Source of the DNA: an uncultured beta proteobacterium
Lineage (GTDB): Bacteria; Pseudomonadota; Gammaproteobacteria; Burkholderiales; Burkholderiaceae_B
NCBI GenBank assembly: GCA_903821335.1
Contig: CAIJKV010000135.1
Coordinates: 52,625 to 116,624 of the forward strand
DNA length: 64,000 nt
Reading direction: 5' to 3'
Of this stretch, positions 51,086 to 58,935 are shown one piece after another. A model generated the notes under the pieces. It did no database searches, had not been told where the DNA came from, and saw only the letters and a list, made by a program, of their open reading frames with translations. The first letter of the stretch is position 1. The number at the start of each line of letters is the position of its first letter. Position numbers and translations under genes: made by a program.

Positions 51086-51412
51086 TCAGCTGGTCTGGAC
51101 CTCGGGTCCCCAGGGGGCGGCGAGCATCAGCTTGTTTTCCTGAGATATCAGCATCGGGCGCAGCACCTTGGCAAAAGCCATGAACTCAGGATCGCCAAAC
51201 ACCCCGGCCCAAAATGCACGGCGATCAGCGTCGTCGTCGAATTTCCACAGATGTACGAGCTGGTTGATCGCGCCCACATCACCCGTAAAGTAGCCAGCCA
51301 GTTTTTTGGGATGTTTCGATAGTGCAGGCCAACCCGCACTTTTATAAAGTTCGACCACATCATTCATTTTGCCGACCACGACGGTGTAGGTCCGCAGTTC
51401 GAAAATTGCCAT
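51086..51412 (-). CDS. NIPSNAP family protein
   Basis: 108 aa, dimeric alpha/beta-barrel type. It begins with MAIFELRTYTVVVGKMNDVV and contains LVHLWKFDDDADRRAFW, the usual NIPSNAP Trp/Arg pattern. Small proteins of this family accompany many catabolic operons without a settled role. Probably the first gene of the NIPSNAP-GMC-Liv-GMC-aminotransferase operon. Confidence 0.88.
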   Translation of the reverse strand: MAIFELRTYTVVVGKMNDVVELYKSAGWPALSKHPKKLAGYFTGDVGAINQLVHLWKFDDDADRRAFWAGVFGDPEFMAFAKVLRPMLISQENKLMLAAPWGPEVQTS

Positions 51413-51494
51413 GTCTTGTCCCCAGATATGTGATTTTTTTTAAGTGTACAGATTTTCTCCTGGTGGCGGCAGGAACAACACCACCATCACCTCC

Positions 51495-52085
51495 TTAGCT
51501 GATCAAATGCGAGATCAACTGATCAAATTTTTCTGCGTCAAATTCGCTGTGATCAAACCGCGTCAGATCCGGATGAACGGGGGGTTCAACCCGGCGCGTG
51601 ATATAGCTGTCCCAATTCGCGAGTTTCCAGTTGTCGCGCGGGTCAGCCCGCTTTTCCATTCTGCTTCTGGCTTCGTTGCTGTCCAGATCAATCCATGCCA
51701 CGCGGGTGTGCGTGTGCGACGGCAGGTCAAGCCGCGTCAGATCAAATATTTTTCCACTTTTGAGCTCGCGTGAAAATGGGCCCACCAGAATCACGTTGAC
51801 CGACAACGCAAGATTTTCACGGACGATGTCGATCAATCCTGAATATTCCCAGTCACGCAGATTGTCCAGGTAAAAGGGGCTGTCCCTGTCCTCGGGATTG
51901 CCCGTGGTCAGTTGCATCACGTGTGAACTATATTGTCCGTAGACAGTGTCCTTGTCGAGAAAGGCAAAACTTTCGCCTGTACGCTCGACGATGATCGGCA
52001 GCGCCCGTTTGGCCAGGGTGGTCTTGCCAGCACCGGCATGGCCCGAAAAAAGAATCAATCGCGGCGTCACTTCAGGTTTTTTCAT
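51495..52085 (-). CDS. P-loop kinase-like AAA family ATPase
   Basis: 196 aa. Walker A GHAGAGKTTLAKR at residues 12-24 (start MKKPEVTPRLILF), then FLDKDTVYGQY and VILVGPFSRELK, and a lid-like RSRMEKRADPRD segment with paired Arg. The layout is that of small-molecule or zeta-toxin-like kinases rather than a helicase or transporter ATPase. Start at 52085 chosen over a longer frame start at 52136. Substrate unknown; separate from the operon downstream by 82 bp. Confidence 0.75.
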   Translation of the reverse strand: MKKPEVTPRLILFSGHAGAGKTTLAKRALPIIVERTGESFAFLDKDTVYGQYSSHVMQLTTGNPEDRDSPFYLDNLRDWEYSGLIDIVRENLALSVNVILVGPFSRELKSGKIFDLTRLDLPSHTHTRVAWIDLDSNEARSRMEKRADPRDNWKLANWDSYITRRVEPPVHPDLTRFDHSEFDAEKFDQLISHLIS

Positions 52086-52166
52086 CACCAGAATATAGCC
52101 CACCGGCAAGCGCCCAACCGCGCGGCATGCGAGCACGGTGCACGCATGCGCACGTTCTCGCGCCCT

Positions 52167-53381
52167 TTAGACCGACTGGATATGGTTCCTGACCACGGGG
52201 TAGATCTGCGATTCCCATTTCTTTCCGTTGAACACGCCGTAATGGCCCACGCCGGCCTGCAGGTGATGACTCTTTTTCCAGCCTGGCAGGCCCGAGCACA
52301 AATCCTGCGCAGCCAGTGTCTGGCCAATTCCACAAATGTCGTCGCGCTCTCCTTCGACCGTCAGTAGAAAGGGCTTCCTGATTGCGGCCAGGTTGATCGG
52401 GCACCCCTTGTAGGTCATCAGTCCCCTTGGCAGGTCATATTCCTGGAATACTTTCTTGATGGTTTCCAGATAAAAGTCTGCCGACAAATCCATGATCGCG
52501 AAATACTCTTCATAGAAATCACGGATCACGTCCGCGCGTGCGTCCTGACCACTCACGCGATACGCGTACATATTCTTGAACGATTCAGCATGACGCTTCG
52601 TGTTCATGCTCATAAAGGCCGTCAGTTGCAGAAAGCCGGGATAGACGCGCCGACCGCCTCCGGCAAAATGCTGCGGTACCGTGCTGATCAGTTTTTTCTC
52701 AAACCATTCAAAGGGCTTTTCAGTTGCCAGTTCATTGACCTTGGTTGGATTGATCCTGGCATCGACCGGCCCGGCCATCAAGGTCAGGCTCAGTGGCTGG
52801 CAAGGATCCTTGTCCTCGGCCATCACGGCTGCAGCCACCAGGCACGCCACGGTTGGCTGGCATACACCCATCAAATGCGCGCCAGGCCCGATCCAGCGCA
52901 TGAATTCCACGATGTGCGTTGCATACGCGTCCAGGTCGAAGGTGCCGCACTCGGGCGCCACGTCGCGGATGTTGAACCAGTCCGTCAGGTACACCTCGTG
53001 ATCTTGCAACAGCGTGCGCACGGTACCCGCCAACAGCGTGGCAAAGTGCCCTGACATGGGTGCGACCAGCAGGATCTTTGGCTCGCCCTCAACCCCGCGT
53101 TTTTTAAAATGCTGCAAACCGCAAAAAGCACTGGCGTGTACCCGACGTTCAATCACCTCGTGCTCAACACCGCTTGCATCGGTCGCAACGTTGATCTTGA
53201 AGTCAGGTCTGGTGTGTGAAAAGCGCAAGAAAGTCAGTTGCTCATAATGCGCATCCAGATGGGGAATCGACTTCACGCCCGTCTGGTCCAGCCATGATCG
53301 TGAATACTTTTGAGTCACATCGGAGAATTGTCGCACTGAGTCCACCCAGTTCGTGTATCGCTGATAGCTTTGATAGATCAT
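52167..53381 (-). CDS. phaZ: intracellular polyhydroxyalkanoate depolymerase (PhaZ type)
   Basis: 404 aa. In place of a Ser lipase box it has HLMGVCQPTVACLVAA, the Cys nucleophile known from intracellular PHB depolymerases of Cupriavidus. The C-terminal GVGHYGVFNGKKW supplies the catalytic His. The N-terminal MIYQSYQRYTNWVDSVRQF is typical. Mobilises stored PHB to 3-hydroxybutyrate oligomers. Start at 53381 follows GGGAGAATTCC; an earlier frame start at 53411 has no comparable site. No pha synthesis genes in the window. Confidence 0.9.
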   Translation of the reverse strand: MIYQSYQRYTNWVDSVRQFSDVTQKYSRSWLDQTGVKSIPHLDAHYEQLTFLRFSHTRPDFKINVATDASGVEHEVIERRVHASAFCGLQHFKKRGVEGEPKILLVAPMSGHFATLLAGTVRTLLQDHEVYLTDWFNIRDVAPECGTFDLDAYATHIVEFMRWIGPGAHLMGVCQPTVACLVAAAVMAEDKDPCQPLSLTLMAGPVDARINPTKVNELATEKPFEWFEKKLISTVPQHFAGGGRRVYPGFLQLTAFMSMNTKRHAESFKNMYAYRVSGQDARADVIRDFYEEYFAIMDLSADFYLETIKKVFQEYDLPRGLMTYKGCPINLAAIRKPFLLTVEGERDDICGIGQTLAAQDLCSGLPGWKKSHHLQAGVGHYGVFNGKKWESQIYPVVRNHIQSV

Positions 53382-53497
53382 CTGGAATTCTCCCGTCGGC
53401 GCCAGGGCCACGGTTTAACCCTAGCAAAAGGCATGCCAGCTCTGGCATGGTTTTTGCATGCATGTTGTGCAACACCAACCGGCTGGAGTACCTTGAC

Positions 53498-54157
53498 ATG
53501 GCAAAGACCACCACCTTGACCATCAGTAGCAAGAACTACTCATCCTGGTCGCTCAGAGGCTGGCTGATGCTCAAGCTGTCTGGCCTGCCCTTTAAGGAAA
53601 TAGTCGTCGAGCAAGACAACGCGGACGCCCGCGCTGAGCTCTTGCTGCTGTCGCCCTCTATCCTTGTCCCCTGCCTGATTCACGCAAACTGCAAAATCTG
53701 GGACACGCTCGCCATTGGCGAGTACCTCAATGAAGTTGCACCAAAAGCGTCACTTTTGCCGTCCAACTCGGTGCAGCGCGCACATTGCAGGTCCATCTGC
53801 GGAGAAATGCATTCCGGTTTTACGGCCCTGCGTGCGTCGCTTCCCATGAACATCAAGGCCAAAATCAAAAATTTCAAGGTCTGGTCCAAAGCGCAACTCG
53901 ACATTGACCGAATCCTGACGATCTGGCGTGAGTGCCTCGACACTTACCATGGCCCCTATCTGTTTGGCAAAAAGCCCACCATTGCCGATGCAATGTTCGC
54001 CCCGGTCGTCATGCGTTTTATGACCTATGGCATTGCGCTGGATTCCGCCTGTCAACAATATTGCGACACGATGATGGCCATGCCGGCCATGCAGGAATGG
54101 GTCACCGCCGCGCTGGTCGAACCGGAAGACATTGAAGAACTCGAAGTCGAGTTTTAG
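53498..54157 (+). CDS. glutathione S-transferase family protein
   Basis: 219 aa. The thioredoxin-like N-terminal domain starts TLTISSKNYSSWSLRGWLML, where NYSSWSLR is characteristic of a bacterial GST group. The glutathione-contact region follows in SILVPCLIHANCKIWDTLAIGEYL (in parts), with a Pro preceded by Val and a WDTLAI replacing the usual ES/D pair. The C-terminal helical domain ends with FGKKPTIADAMFAPVVMRF. Start at 53498 with GGAG 9 bases upstream. Substrate unknown. Convergent with nothing; divergent from phaZ. Confidence 0.9.
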   Translation: MAKTTTLTISSKNYSSWSLRGWLMLKLSGLPFKEIVVEQDNADARAELLLLSPSILVPCLIHANCKIWDTLAIGEYLNEVAPKASLLPSNSVQRAHCRSICGEMHSGFTALRASLPMNIKAKIKNFKVWSKAQLDIDRILTIWRECLDTYHGPYLFGKKPTIADAMFAPVVMRFMTYGIALDSACQQYCDTMMAMPAMQEWVTAALVEPEDIEELEVEF

Positions 54158-54160
54158 CCC

Positions 54161-54188
54161 GAAGTGTTTTTGCACGAAGTTTTTTTGC
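54161..54188 (+). repeat. short direct repeat after the GST gene
   Basis: GAAGTGTTTTTGC (54161-54173) and GAAGTTTTTTTGC (54176-54188) differ at one base and sit 15 bp apart. The T-runs may contribute to termination of the GST transcript, but no convincing stem precedes them. Confidence 0.5.
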
Positions 54189-54273
54189 CGCGGATGTCAA
54201 CCACGCGTTTGACCCGCGTTTGTGAACCTTAGTCGTTGACCGACCCAAACGTTGACCAGGAGCATGCGTCATC

Positions 54274-54726
54274 ATGAACAAGCTTGTCGAATTCGATCGT
54301 GGCACCCAGTTTTCGCATGTCAAACCCACCGACACCCAGTATCTGCCAGGCGGTTTGCGTGACTTCTTTCTATACCGCGATCTTGGCATTGCCAGCGCGA
54401 CCAATGGGCGCGTCATCGCCCACCTCGTCCGGGCCAACCTCGCGCCGACCACCGGGACAGGCTGGCATTATCATGTTGCCGAGTTCCAGATTGTGATCAT
54501 GATGAAGGGTTGGGCCCGCTTCATGTACGAAGATCAAGTCACGCTGGTCTCTGCAGGCGACGTCGTACACCAGCGACCAGGAATCGTGCACTACCTGTTC
54601 GACTATTCGCCGGACATGGAATATATGGAAATCGTCGGGCCTGCTGACTTTCAGTCGGTTTCGGTTGAGGGGCCCTGTGCGATCCCACCGGTTACGCCAT
54701 GGCCGGACATATCATCGGCCACCTAA
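54274..54726 (+). CDS. cupin domain protein
   Basis: 150 aa with a single cupin barrel. Metal-type residues are in WHYHVAEFQIVIMMKGWARF (His-x-His and a downstream Glu position) and in the second motif GDVVHQRPGIVHYLF (His). A small cytoplasmic dioxygenase, isomerase or sensor-like protein; activity unknown. Its stop overlaps the decayed hydrolase tail on the other strand. Confidence 0.88.
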   Translation: MNKLVEFDRGTQFSHVKPTDTQYLPGGLRDFFLYRDLGIASATNGRVIAHLVRANLAPTTGTGWHYHVAEFQIVIMMKGWARFMYEDQVTLVSAGDVVHQRPGIVHYLFDYSPDMEYMEIVGPADFQSVSVEGPCAIPPVTPWPDISSAT

Positions 54727-54815
54727 TCCCGGCTGTTGAAGAACTTCAGTACCGCCGCGTGATAGCGTTCAGGTGCCTCAAGATGCGGCGCGTGGCCCGC
54801 CTCTGACACTTCAAG
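54723..54815 (-). pseudogene. remnant of an alpha/beta-hydrolase C-terminus
   Basis: The minus strand encodes 30 residues ending in a stop, EVSEAGHAPHLEAPERYHAA continuing to LKFFNSRD. This is the conserved C-terminus of 3-oxoadipate-enol-lactonase-like alpha/beta-hydrolases, including the catalytic His in AGHAPHLE. Immediately upstream in the same frame is a TGA codon (54816-54818) and nothing hydrolase-like follows, so the rest of the gene has been lost. The remnant convergently abuts the cupin stop. Confidence 0.82.
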
Positions 54816-55024
54816 TCACTGAGCCTGGGGGAGGGTCTGCCTGGCGGACCTGGAACCAGCCAGATTTTCTGGTGTGTTGCCTCCCAATTCCCCTGTGTCC
54901 AAGCAGCGCGCCGTCAAGTACTATCGGGCGGTCAGGGTGGTGCGAACCACCAGACGAAACGAGCGCAAGCGCGCAGACGCCGAGCCGTTTTAAAAAGAAT
55001 ATACAAACAGCGCAGGAGACAACA

Positions 55025-56032
55025 ATGAACAAAAAAATAGGTGCTGGCTTGCTCGTGGCCGCCGCATTGCTACCGCTTGGCACCCGCGCCGAGGTCAGTG
55101 AGTTGCGCGTCCCGCTCGGGGCAGGTGGTTTCGGATTTTTGCCCCTTCATGTCATGAAGAAACATCACCTGATTGAAAAACAGGCTGAAAAACTTGGGCA
55201 AACTGTAAAAGTGAACTGGTCCAATATTGGCGGGCCGTCCGGCATGATCGATGCCCTGCTTTCAGGTTCAGCCGACTTCATCTCGGCAGGCCCGCCATCC
55301 TTCCTGATCCTGTGGGACAAGACCAAAGGCAACGCGGGCGTCAAAGGCGCCGCGGCGATGAGTTCGATGCCCATGCGCCTCAATACACGCGCTGTACATC
55401 TGAAATCAATCGATGACCTCAAACCGGGTGACAAAATTGCTGTCACTTCGATAAAGTCTTCGATTCCGTCGATTGTGATGCAAATGTATGCTCTGAAAAA
55501 ATACGGCAAGAGTGAAGTGTTCCGCTTTGATCCCTATACGGTCAGCATGAACCATGCGGACGCTGCGGCGGCACTGCTGTCGGGTAGCACGAGTGTGACG
55601 TCGCACTTTGCCTCGGCTCCGCTTGATGAAATCGAGCGAAAGGATCCGGCCATTCAGACCATCCTGAATTCCGATGATGTGATGGGAGGATCAACGACCT
55701 TCACCATGATTTCCACCACGCAAAAATTCCACGACCAGAATCCCAAGGTTTATACCGCGTTCATCAGCGCTTTGGCCGAGGCACAAGAAATGATTCGCAA
55801 CGACAAGCGCGGCGCGGCTGAAGTGTTGATTGAATCTCTTGGCGGCGGCACCAGGTGGTCTGTCGATGAAATGGTGGCAATCCTCAACAATCCATCAACT
55901 GTCTACACCACGAAACCCGAAAACGTCCTGAAATACGCAATCTTTATGAACGAGATCGGTTCGCTTAAAAACCGGCCTGCAACGATTGAAGATTTGTTCT
56001 TCAAGGGTGCTGACATCGCCTCGGGAAATTGA
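55025..56032 (+). CDS. ABC transporter substrate-binding protein (SsuA/NMT1 type)
   Basis: 335 aa. Signal peptide residues 1-22 (MNKKIGAGLLVAAALLPLG, ending TRAE), then the nitrate/sulfonate/taurine-type pattern with a ligand-binding segment INMDALLSGSADF-like (GMIDALLSGSADFISAGPP) and DLKPGDKIAVTSIKSS. Start at 55025 after a CAGGAGAC ribosome site. First gene of a three-gene transporter with the ATPase and permease. The ligand is probably a small organic sulfonate, pyrimidine precursor or similar anion. Confidence 0.9.
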   Translation: MNKKIGAGLLVAAALLPLGTRAEVSELRVPLGAGGFGFLPLHVMKKHHLIEKQAEKLGQTVKVNWSNIGGPSGMIDALLSGSADFISAGPPSFLILWDKTKGNAGVKGAAAMSSMPMRLNTRAVHLKSIDDLKPGDKIAVTSIKSSIPSIVMQMYALKKYGKSEVFRFDPYTVSMNHADAAAALLSGSTSVTSHFASAPLDEIERKDPAIQTILNSDDVMGGSTTFTMISTTQKFHDQNPKVYTAFISALAEAQEMIRNDKRGAAEVLIESLGGGTRWSVDEMVAILNNPSTVYTTKPENVLKYAIFMNEIGSLKNRPATIEDLFFKGADIASGN

Positions 56033-56101
56033 CAAGCACCCGACGCGCATTGGCATTCCTGTTGCCAAGCACCCCTCTCATTTTTTCGGAGTCGTTCTTA
56101 G

Positions 56102-56890
56102 ATGGCTGAGTCACCCGCGCCGCTGTTGTCCGTGCAAGGCGTCACACTTCGATACCGCACCAAGGACCACTTGGTCACCGCCACCTATCGCGTGAGCTTC
56201 AGTGTTTTCCAGTCGGACCGCTTCGTCATCCTGGGGCCTTCCGGATGCGGCAAGTCGACACTACTCAAGGCGGTCGGCGGATTTCTGAATCCTGTCGAAG
56301 GACACATCAAACTGAACGGCGTGGAAATCGTCAAGCCTGGTCCTGATCGCGTGATGGTGTTCCAGGAGTTCGACCAGTTACTGCCGTGGAAGACGGTCAA
56401 GGACAACGTAGTATTTGCCTTGACCGCGAGCGGCAAGCTCAAGGGGCGCGAAGCCGTCGACCGGGCGATGCACTACATCGACAAAGTCAACCTGTCTGCC
56501 TTCGCCAACAATCTGCCACACACACTATCTGGCGGAATGAAGCAGCGTGTGGCCATCGCGCGGGGCATGGCGATGGAACCCGACATTTTGCTGATGGATG
56601 AACCATTCGCCGCCCTCGATTCCCTGACCCGCGGAAAAATGCAGGAAGAATTGCTGCAACTTTGGGAAGACACGCGTTTCACCGTCATGTTCGTCACACA
56701 CTCCATTCCTGAGGCGGTCCGGATCGGCAGTCGCATTCTGCTGCTCAGCCCACATCCTGGACAAGTGCGGGCAGAACTTAATTGCAATGGCATGCATTCG
56801 ACCGGCCCGCAAGGCGAGCCGCTCGTGACATACATTGAGGAATTGCTTTTCCACGAAAACGTTAAAAATGGCAGGATGGCTCATGTTTGA
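56102..56890 (+). CDS. ABC transporter ATPase (SsuB/TauB type)
   Basis: 262 aa. Walker A GPSGCGKST, Q-loop FQEFDQLLPW, signature LSGGMKQRVAIARG, Walker B ILLMDEPFAALD, and the switch His in FVTHSIPEAVRIG. Typical of nitrate/sulfonate/bicarbonate importers. Overlaps the permease start by eight bases. 69 bp after the binding protein. Confidence 0.93.
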   Translation: MAESPAPLLSVQGVTLRYRTKDHLVTATYRVSFSVFQSDRFVILGPSGCGKSTLLKAVGGFLNPVEGHIKLNGVEIVKPGPDRVMVFQEFDQLLPWKTVKDNVVFALTASGKLKGREAVDRAMHYIDKVNLSAFANNLPHTLSGGMKQRVAIARGMAMEPDILLMDEPFAALDSLTRGKMQEELLQLWEDTRFTVMFVTHSIPEAVRIGSRILLLSPHPGQVRAELNCNGMHSTGPQGEPLVTYIEELLFHENVKNGRMAHV

Positions 56891-57758
56891 TCAGACACAT
56901 CCGCTTGAAATTCGTCCCGATATCGTCAATGCGATTGAAACGACTGGACTCGGCATCATCGAGAAGCCCCTGAGCCTGCCGCAGCGAATTGCCGATCATG
57001 GTGGCGTGCGCAAGAGTCTGTTGCTGGTGGTGCTGGCAATCATCTGGGAATGCTATGCCCGCTGGCTGGACAATCCGCTCTTGTTTCCGACCTTCGGCGC
57101 AACGGTCGAGGCCTGGACTGCAGGGGTCATGTCTGGCCAGATACTCGTGGCCACCTGGATGTCCGTTTCAGTTTTGCTGCAGGGATATTTTGCCGGTCTG
57201 GCAATCGCCGCCATACTCACTGCCTTCGCGACCACCACCCGTGTTGGATCGGACCTGCTGGAAACGCTGACTTCGATGTTCAATCCACTACCGTCGATTG
57301 CCCTGCTGCCACTGGCGATGATTTGGTTTGGTCTGGGCGAGGGCAGCATCATTTTTGTTTTGGTGCACGCGGTATTGTGGGCGGTGGCACTCAACACCCA
57401 TTCCGGCTTTCGGTCAGTCAGCACCACTTGGCGCATGGTGGGGAAAAACTACGGCCTGTCCAGCATCCGCTATGTGACACAAATCCTGATACCAGGCGCC
57501 TTCCCAAGCATTCTGACGGGTATGAAAATCGGCTGGGCTTTCGCGTGGCGTACACTCATCGCAGCAGAACTGGTGTTTGGTGCCAGTTCTGGATCCGGCG
57601 GGCTGGGCTGGTACATTTTCCAGAACAAAAACATGCTTGACATCCCAAACGTCTTTGCCGGTCTGTTAACCGTGATCTTGTTTGGGTTGCTCGTCGAAAA
57701 TCTGATTTTCCGAAATCTTGAACGCCGGACAATCCACCGTTGGGGAATGCAGAGCTGA
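56883..57758 (+). CDS. ABC transporter permease (SsuC/TauC type)
   Basis: 291 aa with about six hydrophobic helices and the inner-membrane permease loop with EAA-type region (ETLTSMFNPLPSIALLPLAM and IALNTHSGFRSV-like WAVALNTHSGFRSVSTTW). Start ATG 56883 lies inside the end of the ATPase gene; ATG 56868 is a longer in-frame alternative. Completes the importer. A secreted protease-like gene follows after 44 bp on the same strand and may be in the same unit. Confidence 0.9.
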   Translation: MFDQTHPLEIRPDIVNAIETTGLGIIEKPLSLPQRIADHGGVRKSLLLVVLAIIWECYARWLDNPLLFPTFGATVEAWTAGVMSGQILVATWMSVSVLLQGYFAGLAIAAILTAFATTTRVGSDLLETLTSMFNPLPSIALLPLAMIWFGLGEGSIIFVLVHAVLWAVALNTHSGFRSVSTTWRMVGKNYGLSSIRYVTQILIPGAFPSILTGMKIGWAFAWRTLIAAELVFGASSGSGGLGWYIFQNKNMLDIPNVFAGLLTVILFGLLVENLIFRNLERRTIHRWGMQS

Positions 57759-57802
57759 GCCAAGCATGCGTTCCTGGCCGCATTATTTCTCCTGGAACTG
57801 AC

Positions 57803-58912
57803 ATGCTTTCTCCAAAACGTGGCAATACTCCGAGTTGTTTACGACGTCTTGTCGGGTTGTTCAGCCTGTGCGCGCTACTCGTGGCCTTACCTGCGAGCCA
57901 GGCCACTGCCCAGCAAACTATTCCGAGTTACCGCGAATACGACGGGTCTTTCTTCTTGCCCTTCGGTCCGCGCAGTGGCTTCGAGTCCGAACTCACGGTA
58001 CGGGTACGCATCAACGGGGGCCCGATCACCAGACTGCAGCTTGATACAGGATCGACGGGTGTCGTGCTCGGGCAAGAACTCGTCAGATCGGTCGACAAGA
58101 GCGGGCAGCCCGACGAGTTCGTTTATTCCAGCAGCGGTCAGGTTCACCACGGCTACTGGAACGATGTCAGGATCGAATTTATTGACGGTCACGGCCTGGG
58201 CCCGATGCGCGGCATGGCTTCGGTGGTCACCATTCCTGCACTCATCGTCACCAACATCACGTGCCGTCCTGCGATATTTCCCAATGCTTGCCATGCCGGT
58301 CCGGTTAAAAAACGTCCGGCAATGCTGGGCATCGGCTTGGGATCCATTGCTCGCAATGCCCTGCTCAACTTTGCCCCCATGAACAATGGTCAGATGCGTC
58401 GCGGCTTCATCATCGAACCGCGGGGTGTACGCGTCGGGCTGACCGCGACAGATGTCCCCCCCGGTTTTTCCTTCGTCAAGCTTGAGCAGCCCGCCCATCC
58501 CGACGCGTGGCGCCTCTGGACACTTCCAACCTCAGATATCCGTGTCACGCTTGCAGACGGGACGCACTACGAGGGCCGGGGACGCACGCTGATGGACACT
58601 GGGATCGGTGGGATGTTTCTCGCCCTGCCTGGCGCGCCAACCAGCGGGCTCATCGAGCCGGGCGCTGCGGTCAGCGTCACGCCGGCATGGATAGGCGGCC
58701 GTGGCCCACAGATGTCGTTCAGGCTAGATGACGGCCGTCGCGACACGCCCAGCGCCCGGGCTGCACGCTGGGTCAAAATGGGCAAAGATCCGGGTACCAG
58801 TCACCCAATACCCTTCGTCAATACCGGCCTGCACCCCCTTGCGCCGTACCGCTACCTGTATGACGCAGACGGTGGGTACTGGGGACTGATGGCTGAACAG
58901 CCTCGTCGTTGA
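57803..58912 (+). CDS. secreted pepsin-like aspartic protease-type protein with two DTG motifs
   Basis: 369 aa. Signal peptide about residues 1-35 (basic MLSPKRGNTPSCLRR, hydrophobic core, cleavage near TAQQ). Two aspartic-protease motifs in separate lobes: LQLDTGSTGVVLG near residue 78 and RTLMDTGIGGMFLALP near residue 263, each with the family hydrophobic residues after DTG. Two internal Cys-containing segments in between (NITCRPAIFPNACHAG). Bacterial bilobed pepsin-like proteins are rare. Activity is not shown. Start at 57803 with a CTGGAAC ribosome site. Follows the ABC permease. Confidence 0.72.
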   Translation: MLSPKRGNTPSCLRRLVGLFSLCALLVALPASQATAQQTIPSYREYDGSFFLPFGPRSGFESELTVRVRINGGPITRLQLDTGSTGVVLGQELVRSVDKSGQPDEFVYSSSGQVHHGYWNDVRIEFIDGHGLGPMRGMASVVTIPALIVTNITCRPAIFPNACHAGPVKKRPAMLGIGLGSIARNALLNFAPMNNGQMRRGFIIEPRGVRVGLTATDVPPGFSFVKLEQPAHPDAWRLWTLPTSDIRVTLADGTHYEGRGRTLMDTGIGGMFLALPGAPTSGLIEPGAAVSVTPAWIGGRGPQMSFRLDDGRRDTPSARAARWVKMGKDPGTSHPIPFVNTGLHPLAPYRYLYDADGGYWGLMAEQPRR

Positions 58913-58935
58913 ACGCTCTGCGCGTTCGACGACAT

